A stretch of 64,000 nucleotides of DNA. It comes from Paenisporosarcina indica (GTDB taxonomy: Bacteria; Bacillota; Bacilli; Bacillales_A; Planococcaceae). Positions within the stretch are counted from its first letter, which is position 1. Every line of letters starts with the position of its first letter. Below, piece after piece: positions 62,876-64,000 of the stretch. Below the pieces are notes generated by a model. That model worked only from the letters and a program-made list of their open reading frames with translations. It did not search any database and was not told the origin of the DNA. The translations under genes were made by a program, and so were the position numbers. The stretch covers positions 558,001 to 622,000 of the forward strand of contig NZ_MPTA01000002.1 in assembly GCF_001939075.1 (NCBI RefSeq), read 5' to 3'.

Positions 62876-63244
62876 TTAATCATTTTCATACAATGTATCT
62901 TGTAGAGAACCATCTTCATGGTGAATTTTCAGCACTCCATTTTTTTCGTTCACATATGGCTTTGCTTTATCAAGTAATTTTTGTTTAGTCTCTTCTACAT
63001 AAATGGCTCGATCACTTTCTTCTTTAGTTAATTGCCATCCATCAGCATGCGAATTCACCTCATAGACCACTTGTTCATTCGTTCCACCAACGTACTCTCT
63101 CGCTTTTTCAGTGGCAATAGCAATGGCACGTCCTTCTTCCATTCCATCTTTAAGAAGAGCATTGGCAATTTCAATTGCCTTGTCTCTGACCTCTCTATTT
63201 AAATTTTTAAAAGAGTCCGGGTAATCATTCTTATTCCAAGGCAT
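62876..63244 (-). CDS. DUF2188 domain protein with ChaB-like N-terminus
   Basis: The 122-residue soluble protein has an N-terminal domain (about 1-50, MPWNKNDYPDSFKNL then KAIEIANALLKDG) resembling ChaB-linked regions and a C-terminal DUF2188 domain (about 68-118; DGWQLTKEESDRAIYVEETK and IHHEDGSLQDT). DUF2188 proteins are small, stress- or spore-linked proteins of unknown role. AGGAGAC-like RBS precedes the start. Monocistronic. Confidence 0.78.
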   Translation of the reverse strand: MPWNKNDYPDSFKNLNREVRDKAIEIANALLKDGMEEGRAIAIATEKAREYVGGTNEQVVYEVNSHADGWQLTKEESDRAIYVEETKQKLLDKAKPYVNEKNGVLKIHHEDGSLQDTLYEND

Positions 63245-63335
63245 ATAATCGTCTCCTTTTTAATGTAGAGATTTCCCTGTTGGACTCGTTTAAAACATAG
63301 GCAATTTAAATATGATGCTGTTTTTCTAGTAGGAC

Positions 63336-63366
63336 ACGTAGGATTTATCGTCATTGACGTAGGAAA
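63336..63366 (-). repeat. Array B fragment, two units
   Basis: ACGTAGGA occurs with starts 21 bases apart (63336 and 63357 frame), which on the minus strand is the TCCTACGT core of array B. Confidence 0.7.
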
Positions 63367-63373
63367 TTTCTCA

Positions 63374-63412
63374 GATCCAGCGTTGGCGCCTTTCAAGTGG
63401 TCGCCGAAGCAT
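63374..63412. repeat. Dispersed GC-rich repeat G, short copy
   Basis: CCAGCGTTGGCGCCTTTC and AAGTGGTCGCCGAAGC match 37534-37569 at nearly every base. Confidence 0.7.
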
Positions 63413-63789
63413 GAATTGCAGTGAACACTTAGTCACGTCTATATTGGTAGACGTTTTCAATGACCTTCTTAAACATTTCAGACTTTTATGGATAAATGCC
63501 TCTTTCGTATTTTATATACCATAACATGATCATTGCCAAAACATAAAAACAACTCTAAATCAATTTCTTACCATTTTCTACTAAACTTTTAAGTGAAAGT
63601 TCAGATGTCGATAAATGGATTAATTCCAATTATTAAGTAATATTTTGTCACAGATTAGTTAATTATTACCAAAAACAGCCTGTTTTTTCACTTTTTAAAT
63701 CGTACATTGGAACCTATACTATTTTTTTCAAAATTAATACAATTGAAGGACAACACGATTTACTTAATTAGGAATTGAGGAGGAATAGA

Positions 63790-64000
63790 ATGGAAAAATT
63801 TTCATATTAAATATCACCCAAATTACGAAAGCACCTGGAAATAGTACATGAAATACCAAAAGGAGTTAAGGTTATCCGGGCACCTGATCTGGAAGGATAC
63901 AAAAGGAAAGGTATTGTCGTGGCTTTATTTGATACGGACCATCGTTCTGACCATCTAGATTTAGAAGACCGCATCACCGGTGGTTACAATTTTACAATTG
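63790..64000 (+). pseudogene. Decayed intracellular subtilisin-like protease, runs off the right edge
   Basis: ATG 63790 has a strong AGGAGG 5-6 bases upstream but the frame stops after MEKFSY. The same frame then continues with homology to intracellular serine proteases: EIPKGVKVIRAPDLEG, GIVVALFDTDHRSDH (the catalytic-Asp loop) and LEDRITGGYNFTI. The catalytic Asp remains, but the following Gly is changed and the usual DHPDL is DHLDL. The premature stop and changes near the active site point to decay. The His and Ser regions are outside the window. Confidence 0.82.

Larger units (their letters stand above)
63245..63789. other. Gap with repeat fragments
   Basis: It holds a two-unit array B fragment (63336-63366), repeat G (63374-63412) and a stretch (63410-63460) resembling 43097-43145. 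Further on it is AT-rich with the leader of the decayed subtilisin gene. Confidence 0.6.

Noticed and set aside
63199-63396. 65-codon minus-strand frame
   Set aside because: It overlaps the start of the DUF2188 gene and repeat fragments, with no family match.

Overview
The window comes from a low-GC, endospore-forming member of the Bacillales. The spore link rests on an alpha/beta-type small acid-soluble spore protein (18745-19017), a Spo0E-like phosphatase (14811-15023) and a YteA-type zinc-finger protein (25506-26177). Strong AGGAGG ribosome-binding sites, a classic S-box (SAM) riboswitch and a sigma-B type promoter fit this. Gene content resembles Planococcaceae (Sporosarcina, Paenisporosarcina or Psychrobacillus relatives) more than Bacillus subtilis, but the genus is an inference. 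No rRNA, tRNA, CRISPR array, prophage or intact insertion sequence was seen.

Layout. 1-4.7 kb: cut-off FAD dehydrogenase, GntR regulator, BrnQ carrier, tRNA hydroxylase TrhO. 4.8-13.1 kb: a minus-strand peptide operon (M20 hydrolase, Opp/Dpp ABC transporter D-F-B-C-A) followed by a metal-dependent amidohydrolase. 13.6-14.5 kb: decayed GGDEF-EAL gene. 14.8-19 kb: Spo0E-like protein, an MBOAT/DHHW acyltransferase operon headed by a DUF4358 lipoprotein, and a spore protein. 19.1-23.8 kb: threonine cluster hom-thrC-thrB with divergent aspartokinase thrD. 24-29.5 kb: small proteins, a DadA-like oxidase, YteA and a stress protein, among many short repeats. 29.7-33.2 kb: a PQQ-type beta-propeller lipoprotein, its downstream lipoprotein, and a divergent CuA-type cupredoxin lipoprotein, possibly an electron-transfer set. 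34.7-37.2 kb: glycerate permease and kinase. 38-42.2 kb: YdcF protein, BmrA-like exporter, a truncated second glycerate kinase, proline dehydrogenase. 43.2-48.4 kb: DUF2935 protein and SbcDC nuclease. 48.7-58 kb: SLH surface protein, HD nucleotidase, DUF1659/DUF2922/YvrJ trio, acetyltransferase, MFS exporter, BsuPI lipoprotein, DUF4236 protein, methionine-synthase-like enzyme under the S-box. 58.6-64 kb: catalase, ArtPQR-type amino-acid ABC transporter, DUF2188 protein, and the 5' end of a decayed intracellular subtilisin gene.

The most unusual signal is intergenic. At several places short cores recur at exactly 21 bp (two helical turns): AGTTGATCA at 37441, TTCCTACGT at 42697 and again in a 110-bp duplication at 42947, and ATCGGCA/TTCGGCA at 55470. 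The core is specific to each family while the filler between cores differs. A one-unit version of the TTCCTACGT family sits at 18574-18623 and a two-unit version at 63336-63366. Neither I nor the flanking genes explain these arrays. Separate dispersed repeats are also present: a MITE-like element with 11-bp terminal inverted repeats (best copy 58362-58494, others near 6137, 37724, 37901 and 42319), an AACTAAC/TTAGTT hairpin family (26.8-28.8 kb), and a GC-rich element (37531, 63374).

Decay is visible: the GGDEF-EAL gene, the truncated glycerate kinase, the subtilisin gene with a stop at codon 7, and four orphan terminators. Several genes appear to start at rare codons (ATT, CTG, ATA) judged by Shine-Dalgarno spacing.
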